The notes below the pieces were generated by a model. That model saw only the letters and a list, made by a program, of their open reading frames with translations. It was not told the DNA's origin and did no database searches. From contig JAQYET010000069.1 of assembly GCA_028723525.1 (NCBI GenBank), positions 100,753 through 164,752 of the forward strand: DNA of 64,000 nt, read 5' to 3'. This document shows, one piece after another, positions 8,236 to 17,778 of this stretch (positions are counted from its first letter, which is position 1; the number at the start of each line of letters is the position of its first letter). The stretch comes from Prevotellaceae bacterium. Its GTDB lineage: Bacteria; Bacteroidota; Bacteroidia; Bacteroidales; Bacteroidaceae. Both the position numbers and the translations under genes were made by a program.

Positions 8236-9366
8236 TCATTTCAGTTCCCCAACCCCCTTGTTATACTTATCGAACAAGGCTTTCATGTTGTTATATAAGA
8301 TGTTACGCTTTGTTCGCTCTGCACCGTTAAGCATGCTGTCGGGAATGTCAACGGGATATATTCTGAAGTTTTTATGCCCCGAAATGGCCGGTCGCGACAC
8401 CCACACAAGACGGTATCCGCAGTCTTCGAGCGTCACTTCCCCACCCCGTTTCCTGAAGTCTAACCTCACCATTGCACCCCCGTCGGTGTTCGTCTTTGTC
8501 ATGTTGCTGACATAGTTTCCGAGCGAATACGCCACCATGTTGCCGCCCCGCGTTTCCTTGTTGAGCAGTTCCATTGGCTGCAGTACGTGCGGATGCGACC
8601 CTATCACATGGTCAACGCCCTTCGCCAACAGCCACGTCGCAATGTCGCGTTGCTGCTTGTTTGGCTGCAGCACATACTCCACTCCCCAATGCGGAATGGC
8701 GATGATGATGTCGGGCTGCATAGTCTTCGCCTTCATTATGTCACGTGCTATCTCGGTGGTGTCCATATAGTTAACCACGTTAGGAGCCTGAACCTTCAGT
8801 CCGTTGGTGCCGTAGGTGAAGTTCAGCAGCACCACCCGAAACCCATTTCTCTCCACGAGCAGAGGATATTTCACGTCGCGTTCCTCCTTGTTCTTATATG
8901 TTCCGAGATGCATAACGTCCGCTTTGTCCATCATGTCTATGGTGCGTTCCAGTCCTTTCTGCCGCAAATCGAGACAATGATTGTTGGCAGTCAGCAGGAC
9001 GTCGAAGCCCGCATCAACTGCCGCATCGAGATATTCATCGGGCGCAGAGAAGCAGGGATAACCCTTGTAAGGACGTCCGCCGAGTGTCACTTCGAAGTTG
9101 GCAATCGCCAAATCAGCACCGCTCACCTCCTCCTTTACATATCTGAAGGTCTCCTCGTAGTCGTATGTTCCGTCGCCTTTGCTTGCCGCGTTTATCTGTC
9201 CTTGGTGCTGCATGAGGTCGCCTGCCACAAGTATCGACAGGGTAAACTCGGCGGAGTCTCCATTCTCTGCCTGCCTATTGACGCTCTCCGGGCGCACATC
9301 AGTGTTGCAGGCATTTGCCATTGCCAGCATTGTCAGCAGCAATGTGGTGGATAAAAATTTCTTCAT
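8236..9366 (-). CDS. CapA-family lipoprotein (PGA_cap metallophosphatase-like)
   Basis: 376 residues from the ATG at 9366; the frame extends upstream, but MKKFLSTTLLLTMLAMANAC gives a lipoprotein-type signal with Cys-20. The domain resembles the poly-gamma-glutamate capsule protein CapA, with a calcineurin-like metal centre: AGDLMQHQGQI, IANFEVTLGG, TANNHCLDL and GSHPHVLQPME. In Bacteroidetes such proteins are common outside any capsule locus, and no capBC is nearby, so a role in poly-gamma-glutamate is unproven. A -7 element (TAATTTTA, 9399-9406 on this strand) lies about 32 bases upstream. Confidence 0.85.
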   Translation of the reverse strand: MKKFLSTTLLLTMLAMANACNTDVRPESVNRQAENGDSAEFTLSILVAGDLMQHQGQINAASKGDGTYDYEETFRYVKEEVSGADLAIANFEVTLGGRPYKGYPCFSAPDEYLDAAVDAGFDVLLTANNHCLDLRQKGLERTIDMMDKADVMHLGTYKNKEERDVKYPLLVERNGFRVVLLNFTYGTNGLKVQAPNVVNYMDTTEIARDIMKAKTMQPDIIIAIPHWGVEYVLQPNKQQRDIATWLLAKGVDHVIGSHPHVLQPMELLNKETRGGNMVAYSLGNYVSNMTKTNTDGGAMVRLDFRKRGGEVTLEDCGYRLVWVSRPAISGHKNFRIYPVDIPDSMLNGAERTKRNILYNNMKALFDKYNKGVGELK

Positions 9367-9446
9367 GACAATAATTGTTTTTATGGTTTTTGAGGGTGTA
9401 AAATTACAAAAAAAAAACATAACAGTGATTATTTCGCATGAAAAAC

Positions 9447-9477
9447 TTTGCCATTTCCGTTTTTTTCGCTATTTTTG
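9447..9477 (+). promoter_or_regulatory. promoter of the beta-propeller gene at 9561
   Basis: TTTG (9447-9450), 19 bases, TATTTTTG (9470-9477): a full match to the Bacteroidetes -33/-7 pattern. It implies a 5' UTR of roughly 75 bases. Confidence 0.7.
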
Positions 9478-9560
9478 CGCTGTTGTCCATACCGTCTGCG
9501 ACGCTCTCGAAACGGTAAAGACCGGCAATACAGATTAGCAAAAACAAAACAGTTTACACG

Positions 9561-11135
9561 ATGAAAAGAACGCTTGCAACAACATTCGCGCTTGTCCTTA
9601 GTGCGCTGTCGTTTGCCGATGTGCCCCCGGTTTCGCACCCGAAGATTGGCACCACGACTCAGTCTGACGACGGAGCAATCACCATGACACTGATAGCAAA
9701 GAAGCAGAACTATGGCGGCGGTGCCGACACTCGCGACACCGACATCAACAGTCCTAAGTCTATCAACATCCACCCCGACGGCTCCAAGTACTACGTAAAC
9801 TCGCTTGAGGGCTGCACAACAATAAGTTACGACTTCCGCACGCATAAGAAACTGGCTGTAATCAAACATCATTTCAAGGAGGGCAGTGACGATAATCTGT
9901 GGTCGAAACCCTCCGGACTATACCCGTGGAGGCACTATCACAACAACGTGAACACCTTCTCCGGGAAGCCCGTGGAGAGCACTTTCAGCCACAACGGACG
10001 CTACCTCTGGGTGCCTTACTACCGACGCAGCTTCGACATCAACGCCCAAGACCCCTCGGCAGTGGCAATAATAGACACCAAGACCGACAAGGTGGTGAGA
10101 CTGATGGAGACCGGACCGCTGCCGAAAATGGTGAGTACGTCGCCCGACGGCAAGACAGTTGCCATATCACACTGGGGGAACAACACCGTGGGACTCATCG
10201 ACATATCTTCAGAAAAGCCCGAAGAGTGGCGGCACAAGATGGTGCTCGTGGTTGACCGACAACTCGATTTGAACTTTCCGTTAGACCGTACCGTTGATCG
10301 AGACAACGGCAGCGGATATGCCCTTCGCGGCACAGTGTTCACCCCGGACAACCGCTATCTCATAGTGGGATGTATGGGCGGAGGAGGCGGTATCGCCGTT
10401 ATCGACATCAAGGAGCAGAAATATCTCGGCAGGGTGCTGGGCATGATGAGCAACGTGAGGCATCTTGCAATCTCCTGCGGCTACCTCTATCTCAGTATCA
10501 ACGGCGGCGGAATGGTGCAGAGAATGCTGCTGAAAGACTTCATGGACGTGGCAAGGACCATGAACGGAGCAAACAAGAAAACCGCGATTGTCAAGAACTG
10601 GGAGAACTGCAAGGTGGGAACCGGAGCACGCACCATAAGCATCTCGCCCGACGGACGATATGTCTTCGCTGCCTGCAACAACGTCAGTCAGATATGTGTG
10701 GTTGACACCAAGGTGATGAAAACCATTTGCCGGATTGCCGTGGACAGCTATCCCGTGGGGCTCGACCTCTCTGCCGACGGTCGTTATGTCTTCGTGACAT
10801 CACAGGGAAGGAGCAACCAAGGAGGCAACGCGGTGAACATCTACGAGGTGGAATATAAGAACCCGCCCACCGCGCGCTTCTGTCCGGCATGCGGAGCACC
10901 GCGAACCGACGACATGAAGAAGTGCCCGCAGTGTAACCTTCAGTATGAGGGGATGACCGTGATGAACGGCAACGCCGACACCGACTCTACCCCGCTCCAC
11001 CCCGAAACGCTATCTGCCGACAAGCAGTCTGCCGACGACTCATCAGCAACCAACCACATAGCATTTGCCGGAGGAGCACTCACAGGAGTGCTCTCCGTCA
11101 TGTTTATATACAAGCGTTTGCGCCGAAAAAAGTGA
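9561..11135 (+). CDS. secreted YVTN/YncE-like beta-propeller with zinc ribbon and C-terminal membrane anchor
   Basis: 524 residues. Signal peptide MKRTLATTFALVLSALSFA, then a repeat-rich region (about 25-430) with propeller-blade phrases such as SINIHPDGSKYYVNS, VSTSPDGKTVAISHWGN, ISISPDGRYVFAACNN and LDLSADGRYVFVTSQG. This is followed by a zinc-ribbon-like FCPACGAPRTDDMKKCPQC (about 435-455), a low-complexity linker, and a C-terminal hydrophobic segment (AGGALTGVLSVMFIYKRLRRKK) with a basic tail. The arrangement predicts an exported, membrane-anchored propeller with a metal-binding module on the outer face. Ligand or partner unknown. It stands alone between the CapA-like gene and mutS. Confidence 0.75.
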   Translation: MKRTLATTFALVLSALSFADVPPVSHPKIGTTTQSDDGAITMTLIAKKQNYGGGADTRDTDINSPKSINIHPDGSKYYVNSLEGCTTISYDFRTHKKLAVIKHHFKEGSDDNLWSKPSGLYPWRHYHNNVNTFSGKPVESTFSHNGRYLWVPYYRRSFDINAQDPSAVAIIDTKTDKVVRLMETGPLPKMVSTSPDGKTVAISHWGNNTVGLIDISSEKPEEWRHKMVLVVDRQLDLNFPLDRTVDRDNGSGYALRGTVFTPDNRYLIVGCMGGGGGIAVIDIKEQKYLGRVLGMMSNVRHLAISCGYLYLSINGGGMVQRMLLKDFMDVARTMNGANKKTAIVKNWENCKVGTGARTISISPDGRYVFAACNNVSQICVVDTKVMKTICRIAVDSYPVGLDLSADGRYVFVTSQGRSNQGGNAVNIYEVEYKNPPTARFCPACGAPRTDDMKKCPQCNLQYEGMTVMNGNADTDSTPLHPETLSADKQSADDSSATNHIAFAGGALTGVLSVMFIYKRLRRKK

Positions 11136-11243
11136 GGATTGCTGCACAGAAAGCCCCTCTTTATCACACCCTGCACAGCATAAAACACCCTTTCCCACCC
11201 CTAAAGATACCCTTCCGGCATCTTCTTCGCAACATATCACACA

Positions 11244-11331
11244 CCAATTTCGGCGATTTTACACACCAAATTCGGCGAAATTGCAAAGTAAATCCGGCGA
11301 TTTTGCTAAACAATTTCGGCGATTTTGCTCT
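11244..11331. repeat. 22-bp tandem repeat cluster B (4 units)
   Basis: Units at 11244-11265, 11266-11287, 11288-11309 and 11310-11331, in the same phase as the other clusters. Cores are TTTCGGCGATTTT, ATTCGGCGAAATT, ATCCGGCGATTTT and TTTCGGCGATTTT. It lies 125 bases upstream of the mutS -33 element. Confidence 0.9.
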
Positions 11332-11455
11332 CTCGTTCATAATCTCTTGAAAACCTATTGGGGTTTAAGCGCGGTATGAGTGGTTATAAAATATAATGCC
11401 GAGGGAGAAAAAATGAGAAAACAAAAACTTCAGAGTGCGAAAAAACTACTTATCT

Positions 11456-11487
11456 CTTGGTATTCTCAAGGGAAAAAAGTATCTTTG
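11456..11487 (+). promoter_or_regulatory. mutS promoter
   Basis: CTTG (11456-11459), 20 bases, TATCTTTG (11480-11487); the mutS ATG follows 23 bases later. Confidence 0.65.
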
Positions 11488-11510
11488 CATCTTACAAAAA
11501 TCCAAACGTA

Positions 11511-14138
11511 ATGGCTACCAAAAAGGAAGAGTTGACACCGATGATGAAGCAGTTCTTCTCGTTTAAAGCGAAGCATCCCGACGCCCTGTTGCTGTTCAGA
11601 TGTGGCGATTTCTACGAGACCTACGGCGACGATGCCGTGACATCAAGCAAAATTCTCGGCATCACACTCACTCGACGCAACAACGGCACGAGCGACAAAC
11701 CGGGCACCGAAATGGCAGGTTTCCCGCACCATGCACTCGACACCTATCTGCCGAAACTTGTGAGGTCGGGCAGGAGGGTGGCCATTTGCGACCAGTTGGA
11801 AGACCCGAAACTCGCTAAGAAATTAGTGAAGCGAGGCATCACGGAACTCGTAACCCCGGGCGTGGCAATGAGCGACAACGTGCTCAACTACAAGGAGAAC
11901 AACTTCCTTGCGGCGGTTCATTTCGGCAAAGGGAGCTGCGGCGTGGCATTCCTTGACATCTCAACAGGCGAGTTTCTCACCGGGGAGGGGACCACAGACT
12001 ACGTGGAGAAACTGCTCGGAAACTTCCAGCCGAAGGAGGTTCTGTATGAACGTGGGCGAAAGAACGACTTCGAACGAGCCTTCGGTTCTAAGTTCTTCAC
12101 CTTCGAAATGGAAGACTGGGTGTTCACGGAACAGACTGCCCGGCAGAAACTTTTGCGCCACTTCGAGGTGAAAAACCTGAAAGGCTTCGGCATAGACAAC
12201 ATGCACAACGGCATCACTGCAAGCGGAGCGATACTGCAATACCTTGAAATGACACAGCACACGCAGATTGGTCACGTCACGTCTTTGGCACGGATAGACG
12301 AGGAGAGGTTTGTAAGGCTCGACAATTTCACCATCCGCTCGCTCGAACTTCTGCAGCCGATGCAGGAAGACGGGACAAGCCTGATTGACGTGATTGACCG
12401 CACCGTGTCGCCAATGGGTTCGCGACTGCTGAAGCGTTGGACCGTGTTTCCGCTGAAAGAAGAGCGCGGCATAAACGAGAGACTCGATGTCGTGGAGTAT
12501 TTCTTCCGCCAACCCGACTTCCGCATGCTCATTGACGAGAAGCTGCAAAGCATCGGCGACCTCGAACGCATCATATCAAAAGTGGCAACAGGGCGCGTCA
12601 CTCCGCGCGAAGTGGTGCAACTGAAAGTGGCTCTGCAGGCACTGCAACCGGTGAAGGCGGCGTGCATGCAAGCCGACAACGAGGCTCTCAGGAGGGTAGG
12701 GGAGCAACTGAACCTGTGCGAGGAGTTGCGCGAACGCATCGAACGAGAGGTGGAGAACGACCCGCCACAGTTGGTGAACAAGGGCGGAGTGGTGAGAAAC
12801 GGGGTGAACAGCGAACTCGACGAACTGCGCAACATAGCATACAGCGGAAAAGACTACCTGCTGAAAATACAGGAGCGGGAGACTCAAAAAACAGGCATCT
12901 CGTCGCTGAAGATAGGCTACAACAACGTCTTCGGATACTATCTTGAGGTGAGAAACACATATAAAGACAGGGTTCCGCAGGACTGGGTGCGCAAGCAAAC
13001 GCTCGCCCAAGCAGAACGATACATCACTCAGGAGCTGAAAGAATATGAGGAGAAAATACTCGGAGCGGAGGACAGGATATTGTCGCTCGAATGTCGTATA
13101 TTCGGCGAACTGGTGGCTTCCATGCAGAAATACATCTCCGCGATACAGGTGAATGCCAACCTCGTTGCGCGCCTCGACTGCCTGCTGTCGTTCGCAAAGG
13201 CGGCAGAGGAACACCGCTACGTGCGACCGGTAATCGACCAAAGCGAAGTGCTCGAAATAACACAGGGGCGGCATGCCGTGATAGAAACGCAACTGCCTCT
13301 GGGCGAAACCTACGTGCCCAACGACATCACCCTCGACACCGAACGGCAGCAGATAATAATCATCACCGGTCCTAACATGGCAGGAAAGTCTGCCTTGCTG
13401 CGCCAGACTGCGCTCATAGTGCTCATGGCTCAGATAGGTTGTTTCGTGCCGGCAGAGAGTGCCCGCATCGGATTAGTGGATAAAATATTCACAAGAGTGG
13501 GGGCTTCAGACAACATATCTCTGGGCGAATCGACATTCATGGTGGAGATGACGGAGGCGTCGAACATACTCAACAACGTCACCCCTCGCTCACTTGTGCT
13601 ATTCGATGAACTCGGACGTGGCACGTCAACCTACGACGGTATCAGCATAGCGTGGGCTATAGTGGAGTATCTGCACGAGCATAAGAAGGCGCAGGCACGC
13701 ACCCTCTTCGCCACGCATTACCACGAACTGAACGAGATGGAGAAGAATTTCAGTCGCATAAAGAATTACAACGTGTCGGTGAAAGAGGTTGACGACAGGG
13801 TTATTTTCATGCGAAAACTGCAGCGAGGAGGTTCCGAACACTCTTTCGGAATACACGTAGCACAGATTGCCGGAATGCCTAAGAGCATAGTGAAGCGCGC
13901 CAATACCATACTGAAACAGCTGGAGAACGACAACAGTGGGGTAGGGACGGTAGGCAAACCGTCGGCAGAACAACTCAACAAAAGCCGGGACGGTCTGCAA
14001 CTTTCGTTCTTCCAACTCGACGACCCGGTGCTTTCGCAGGTGCGCGACGAAATCCTAAACATCGACGTAAACAACCTGACGCCGCTCGAAGCACTGAATA
14101 AACTCAACGAGATAAAGAAAATCGTGAAGGGGAAATAA
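11511..14138 (+). CDS. mutS: DNA mismatch repair protein MutS
   Basis: Recognises mismatches and small loops and recruits MutL. The start is ATG 11511 ([12 protein letters not shown]), which follows a good promoter; an upstream in-frame ATG lies within the promoter. 875 residues. The mismatch-binding N-terminal domain has [14 protein letters not shown], corresponding to the conserved Phe-x-Glu wedge. Connector, core and clamp domains follow. The ABC-type ATPase has Walker [15 protein letters not shown] near 618, Walker [16 protein letters not shown], and the family histidine in [10 protein letters not shown]. The C-terminal tail is of MutS1 type. It ends at a hairpin shared with lgt. Confidence 0.98.
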   Translation: MATKKEELTPMMKQFFSFKAKHPDALLLFRCGDFYETYGDDAVTSSKILGITLTRRNNGTSDKPGTEMAGFPHHALDTYLPKLVRSGRRVAICDQLEDPKLAKKLVKRGITELVTPGVAMSDNVLNYKENNFLAAVHFGKGSCGVAFLDISTGEFLTGEGTTDYVEKLLGNFQPKEVLYERGRKNDFERAFGSKFFTFEMEDWVFTEQTARQKLLRHFEVKNLKGFGIDNMHNGITASGAILQYLEMTQHTQIGHVTSLARIDEERFVRLDNFTIRSLELLQPMQEDGTSLIDVIDRTVSPMGSRLLKRWTVFPLKEERGINERLDVVEYFFRQPDFRMLIDEKLQSIGDLERIISKVATGRVTPREVVQLKVALQALQPVKAACMQADNEALRRVGEQLNLCEELRERIEREVENDPPQLVNKGGVVRNGVNSELDELRNIAYSGKDYLLKIQERETQKTGISSLKIGYNNVFGYYLEVRNTYKDRVPQDWVRKQTLAQAERYITQELKEYEEKILGAEDRILSLECRIFGELVASMQKYISAIQVNANLVARLDCLLSFAKAAEEHRYVRPVIDQSEVLEITQGRHAVIETQLPLGETYVPNDITLDTERQQIIIITGPNMAGKSALLRQTALIVLMAQIGCFVPAESARIGLVDKIFTRVGASDNISLGESTFMVEMTEASNILNNVTPRSLVLFDELGRGTSTYDGISIAWAIVEYLHEHKKAQARTLFATHYHELNEMEKNFSRIKNYNVSVKEVDDRVIFMRKLQRGGSEHSFGIHVAQIAGMPKSIVKRANTILKQLENDNSGVGTVGKPSAEQLNKSRDGLQLSFFQLDDPVLSQVRDEILNIDVNNLTPLEALNKLNEIKKIVKGK

Positions 14139-14163
14139 TCCCTCACGCGACATGATATAACAA

Positions 14164-14206
14164 AAAGCACACGGACAATGACAAGAAGCCATAGTCCGTG
14201 TGCTTT
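14164..14206. terminator. bidirectional terminator between mutS and lgt
   Basis: AAAGCACACGGAC (14164-14176) pairs perfectly with GTCCGTGTGCTTT (14194-14206), followed by GCTTTT on the plus strand and preceded by an A-run that serves the minus strand. Confidence 0.85.
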
Positions 14207-14221
14207 GCTTTTATCAGAAAA

Positions 14222-15070
14222 TCAGTTCTTAACCGCCTTGCAGCTGCGCCAGATACAGAACAGACCTATTATCACAAAGGGAATGCTGAGCTGCTGCCCG
14301 ATGTTGATGGTCATCGCGGCTTCCTTTGCCACCTGTATGTCTTTGGTGTATTCTATGAAGAAACGGAAGGTGAAAATCAGCGTCAGGCAAAGTCCGAAGA
14401 AGAAGCCTGTGCCCACTCGTCCGGGATATTTGCGGTAGAAATACCAGCCGATGGGGAAGAACAGTGCGTATGCAATAGCCTCGTAGAGTTGTCCCGGATG
14501 GCGCGGACTCATATCCACCCGCTCGAAGATAAACGCCCACGGCACGTCTGTCACCTTACCGATAATCTCCGAATTGACGAGGTTTCCGAGCCTTATGAAG
14601 CATGCTGTGACCGGCGTTGCAATGGCGATGTTGTCAAGTATCTGCCATATACCAAGACCCTGTTTGCGCACTCTGAACCAGTAGATTATGAGTGCGAGGG
14701 TAAGTCCTATGGTGCCTCCGTGACTCGCAAGTCCCTCATATCCCGTGTATTTCCAATCTCCATTGGGCAGGAAGCGGACAGGAACGAAAATCTCCGCGAC
14801 GTGCTCCGGCGAACTAAGAAAATACTCCTCGTCATAGAAAAGGCAGTGCCCGAGCCTCGCCCCGATGAGTATTCCGAAGAAGCAATATATGAGAAGCGGG
14901 TCGAACAAGCCCTCTTTCACGTTCTGTTCCTTATACAGTTTCTTCACGATGAAGTATGCAAGAGCCACTCCAACGAGCCAACACATCGAATACCAGCGCA
15001 CTGCCAAGCCTCCGATACGGAAAATCTCGGCATCGGGATTCCATGTTATGTAAGCCAAAATGTCGGTCAT
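14222..15070 (-). CDS. lgt: prolipoprotein diacylglyceryl transferase
   Basis: Transfers diacylglycerol from phosphatidylglycerol to the lipobox cysteine of prolipoproteins in the inner membrane. 282 residues with several hydrophobic helices. The Lgt signature is visible around residues 160-180 (CFIRLGNLVNSEIIGKVT) with the essential Arg-Asn-Glu set, and RHPGQLYEAIAYALFF follows. Several predicted lipoproteins in this window would be its substrates. It begins 6 bases after the ychF stop and is likely cotranscribed with it. Confidence 0.96.
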   Translation of the reverse strand: MTDILAYITWNPDAEIFRIGGLAVRWYSMCWLVGVALAYFIVKKLYKEQNVKEGLFDPLLIYCFFGILIGARLGHCLFYDEEYFLSSPEHVAEIFVPVRFLPNGDWKYTGYEGLASHGGTIGLTLALIIYWFRVRKQGLGIWQILDNIAIATPVTACFIRLGNLVNSEIIGKVTDVPWAFIFERVDMSPRHPGQLYEAIAYALFFPIGWYFYRKYPGRVGTGFFFGLCLTLIFTFRFFIEYTKDIQVAKEAAMTINIGQQLSIPFVIIGLFCIWRSCKAVKN

Positions 15071-15076
15071 AAGCCT

Positions 15077-16180
15077 TTATACATTAAATCTGAAGTGCAT
15101 TATGTCGCCATCCTGCACCACATATTCCTTTCCTTCTATTCCCATTTTCCCTGCCTCTCGCACAGCCGCTTCGGAGCCATACTTGATATAGTCGTCATAC
15201 TTTATCACCTCTGCCCGTATGAAACCCTTCTCGAAGTCGGTGTGTATCACGCCGGCACACTGCGGTGCTTTCCAGCCCTTGTGGTATGTCCACGCCTTCA
15301 CCTCCATTTCTCCTGCCGTTATGAATGTCTCAAGGTTGAGCAGCGCATAGGCTTTCTTTATCAGTCGGTTGACGCCACTCTCCTCAAGTCCGAGTTCCTC
15401 AAGGAACATCTGTTTGTCCTCATAGGTCTCCAGCGAGGCAATATCCTCCTCGGTCTTCGCCGCAATTACCATTGCCTCGGCATCCTCCTGCCGCGCTATT
15501 TCCTCTATTTTCTTGCTGTATTCGTTGCCGCTCTTTGCCGAAGTCTCATCCACGTTGCACACGTAGAGCACCGGTTTTGAAGTGAGCAAGAACAGGTCGT
15601 GCGCCGCCTTCTGTTCCTCCTTGCTCTCGAAAGTCACCGTGCGCGCGTTCTTGCCCTGCTCCAACACCTCCTTGTAAGCCTGCAGAACGTTCATCAACAC
15701 CTTTGCATCCTTGTTCCCTGCGGCGGCAGTCTTCTGTGTCTTTGCCAGCTGGCTCTCTATCGTTTCAAGGTCTTTCAACTGCAGTTCGGTGTCTATAATC
15801 TCCTTGTCTTCCACCGGGTTGACAGCCGCTCCGCCCTCTCTCACGATGTTGTCGTCGTTGAAGCATCTCAGCACATGTATTATGGCGTCGGTCTCACGGA
15901 TATTTCCGAGGAACTTATTTCCCAACCCTTCACCTTTCGAAGCCCCTTTCACGAGCCCTGCTATATCCACAATCTCGCAGGTGGCAGGCACTATCCGTCC
16001 GGGGTTGACAATCTCTGCGAGGCGTGTCAGCCGCTCGTCGGGCACGGTTATCACGCCCACGTTAGGCTCTATCGTGCAAAAGGGGAAGTTTGCCGCCTGT
16101 GCCTTGGCACTCGACAGACAATTAAAAAGCGTTGACTTGCCCACGTTAGGCAGTCCCACAATACCACATTTCAATGCCAT
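15077..16180 (-). CDS. ychF: redox-regulated ATPase YchF (OLA1-type)
   Basis: Obg-related P-loop protein that prefers ATP and associates with ribosomes. 367 residues, normal length. G1 is GLPNVGKSTLFN at 7-18, switch/G3 DIAGLVKGASKGEGLGN, and NVDE in place of the NKxD guanine-specificity motif, which is the family hallmark. The C-terminal TGS domain includes AWTYHKGWKAPQCAGVIHTDFEKGFI (given here by its ends: AWTYHKG to EKGFI). It sits between the AbiEii-type gene (23 bases upstream) and lgt. Confidence 0.97.
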   Translation of the reverse strand: MALKCGIVGLPNVGKSTLFNCLSSAKAQAANFPFCTIEPNVGVITVPDERLTRLAEIVNPGRIVPATCEIVDIAGLVKGASKGEGLGNKFLGNIRETDAIIHVLRCFNDDNIVREGGAAVNPVEDKEIIDTELQLKDLETIESQLAKTQKTAAAGNKDAKVLMNVLQAYKEVLEQGKNARTVTFESKEEQKAAHDLFLLTSKPVLYVCNVDETSAKSGNEYSKKIEEIARQEDAEAMVIAAKTEEDIASLETYEDKQMFLEELGLEESGVNRLIKKAYALLNLETFITAGEMEVKAWTYHKGWKAPQCAGVIHTDFEKGFIRAEVIKYDDYIKYGSEAAVREAGKMGIEGKEYVVQDGDIMHFRFNV

Positions 16181-16203
16181 CTTGTTATATTCCTGTTTTT
16201 TAT

Positions 16204-16818
16204 CTATTTTGAATAATTATTTATCTCACTAACAATTCTGTTCTTCAACCCCTCCCATTCAAACGGAAGAAGCATTTTAGGCATAATCTGATTTTCTGCA
16301 TCTGTAAAATAAGTTAGGCTCATCAAAGCCCTAAATACAGAATATTCTGGATATTTTTCCCTATAAAATCCAATTATTTCACTAAGACTATAATGCTCAA
16401 GAAGGAAAAACATGTCTATAAAATCTTTCCTCGATCCTCGCCCTTCTATTGCATTAACTTTCATCGCAGCAATATCCTTTGGTGAAGCCAACCTGATACC
16501 TCCTTCCTCTACCATATCATCAATCCAATCATATTTGTAGTTTACGAAGTCAACTTTTACTCCGTTAACTTCATAAGTCCTAATATTTTCAGTATGGTTG
16601 AATATGGTATAATTTCCTATCTTGCCCAATGCTTCATCAATTTCTTCGGCACTCGCATTCCATTTGCCAAAAAAATCTAAATCCACAGATTGCCTGTGAC
16701 CGTATTGCAAAGCCAAAGCAGTACCTCCAACAAGCCTCATTTCGGATAAAACCGGAGCACTCATCAACTCTTTCAAGAGTTCCAAGGTGTCGGGAACGAC
16801 TGTCTCGTATGATAACAT
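16204..16818 (-). CDS. AbiEii/AbiGii-family nucleotidyltransferase (toxin-like)
   Basis: 204 residues. The nucleotidyltransferase fold signature is at 30-55: RLVGGTALALQYGHRQSVDLDFF, with the GG(T)A turn and the metal-binding Asp-x-Asp; the later VDFVNY and RKDFIDMFFLL segments match the AbiEii family (PF08843). In type IV abortive-infection/toxin-antitoxin pairs this is the toxin, acting by nucleotide transfer, for example onto tRNA. The start overlaps the 3' end of the upstream small gene by 46 bases, so translation is probably coupled. Activity and phage defence are inference. Confidence 0.85.
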   Translation of the reverse strand: MLSYETVVPDTLELLKELMSAPVLSEMRLVGGTALALQYGHRQSVDLDFFGKWNASAEEIDEALGKIGNYTIFNHTENIRTYEVNGVKVDFVNYKYDWIDDMVEEGGIRLASPKDIAAMKVNAIEGRGSRKDFIDMFFLLEHYSLSEIIGFYREKYPEYSVFRALMSLTYFTDAENQIMPKMLLPFEWEGLKNRIVSEINNYSK

Positions 16819-17078
16819 CTGTATTCTTCCTCCTTAGTATTTGACTTTGCGCAAATGAAAGCGAGACATATCGGGTCGAGAGTTCTCATCTGCTTGCACT
16901 CTTCCACAATCTTGTCGAGCCCATAGTAAGCGTGTATTATCCTCCAATCGTCAAGAGTACCATATTCCAAAACACGCTGAATGATATGTTGCGGATACTT
17001 ATCCATATCTACAAACTCCATATCCATGTCCCAGAATAACACTTTCGACAATCTTGATATACACTCCTTACTGCTCAT
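16773..17078 (-). CDS. small partner of the AbiEii gene (DUF6922-like, antitoxin candidate)
   Basis: 101 residues from the ATG at 17078 (MSSKECISRLSKVLFWDMD). In Bacteroidetes, proteins of this type (FWD-DMD near the start, then YPQHIIQRVLEYGTLDDW) commonly precede AbiEii nucleotidyltransferases and are assigned to DUF6922. The overlap with the next gene and a shared promoter support a two-gene toxin-antitoxin-like unit. No DNA-binding helix is obvious by eye. The DUF assignment is from memory of the family and should be treated as probable. Confidence 0.7.
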   Translation of the reverse strand: MSSKECISRLSKVLFWDMDMEFVDMDKYPQHIIQRVLEYGTLDDWRIIHAYYGLDKIVEECKQMRTLDPICLAFICAKSNTKEEEYRCYHTRQSFPTPWNS

Positions 17079-17098
17079 TATTAAACTTTTTTCGGTTG

Positions 17099-17129
17099 CA
17101 AAGTTAGTACAAATTAGGCGTATGACAAA
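17099..17129 (-). promoter_or_regulatory. promoter of the AbiEii-type pair
   Basis: On the minus strand TTTG (17126-17129), 19 bases, TAACTTTG (17099-17106). This gives a leader of about 14 bases before the ATG at 17078. Transcription could continue into ychF and lgt, which follow at short spacing. Confidence 0.7.
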
Positions 17130-17145
17130 ACTATTTATGCCCTTT

Positions 17146-17778
17146 TTATTCTCCTGTCGGAATGACATAGGAGAACTCGTCAAAGTTTTCCACACCCATT
17201 TCGGCAAGTTGTCCGCGACTGCGTGCCACGTTTTCCGGTGTGTTGTATCCGGGGATATGAGGCAGGCGCACAACCACTTTCTCTGCCATTCCCTCGTGAG
17301 ACAGCAGCCGGCGCAGGTTGGAAAGCATTCTGCCGGGCGACTGCGAGGTGTATCGCTCATAGATGTCGGCATCCAAGTCTTTGATGTCAATGTAGTAACG
17401 GTCAACGTATGGCAGCAATCTCTCCACATGATGCCATTCCACATTGAGGGCTGTTTCCAGTGTAACATTCCATTCCGCAGGCATCATCCGACAGAAATTC
17501 TCTATGAACACGCTCCGCAGACACGGCTCGCCACCGCCGAAAGTGATGCCGCCTCCGGAGGCAAGGAAATAGAGGTTGTCCGGCATCACCTCGCGAAGCA
17601 GTTCCTCGGGCGTGGCGGTCTTGAATACACCATCGGCACGAAGGCATTCCCTGTTGAGACAATAGCGGCATGAGAGGGTACACCCGTGGAACGCCACAAG
17701 CGTCACAACACCATTTCCGTCAATGCCAAGCCTGTGACGACAGACACCTATCAGAGGTACCCGGACATCATTGCTCAT
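17146..17778 (-). CDS. radical SAM protein, PFL-activase-like
   Basis: 210 residues. The radical SAM cluster motif CTLSCRYC (C33, C37, C40, CxxxCxxC) is followed by GGGITFGGGEPCL, the SAM-binding GGE region, and a DIKDLDADIYERYT strand typical of glycyl-radical-enzyme activases. The ribonucleotide reductase activase NrdG and YjjW-like proteins are alternatives. No glycyl radical enzyme is encoded nearby. Its start overlaps the stop of the upstream cysteine-rich gene by 11 bases, so the two are almost certainly made together. Confidence 0.8.
   Translation of the reverse strand: MSNDVRVPLIGVCRHRLGIDGNGVVTLVAFHGCTLSCRYCLNRECLRADGVFKTATPEELLREVMPDNLYFLASGGGITFGGGEPCLRSVFIENFCRMMPAEWNVTLETALNVEWHHVERLLPYVDRYYIDIKDLDADIYERYTSQSPGRMLSNLRRLLSHEGMAEKVVVRLPHIPGYNTPENVARSRGQLAEMGVENFDEFSYVIPTGE

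Larger units (their letters stand above)
11136..11510. other. intergenic region upstream of mutS
   Basis: 375 bases without a supportable gene. It contains repeat cluster B (11244-11331) and the mutS promoter (11456-11487). The stretch 11345-11370 has AACCTATTGGGGTTTA, a phrase repeated with one change next to cluster E (about 38624), so the repeat family may have conserved flanks. Confidence 0.6.

Noticed and set aside
14198-15580. 460-residue plus-strand frame opposite lgt and ychF
   Set aside because: Covers parts of two conserved genes; composition is that of a shadow frame.
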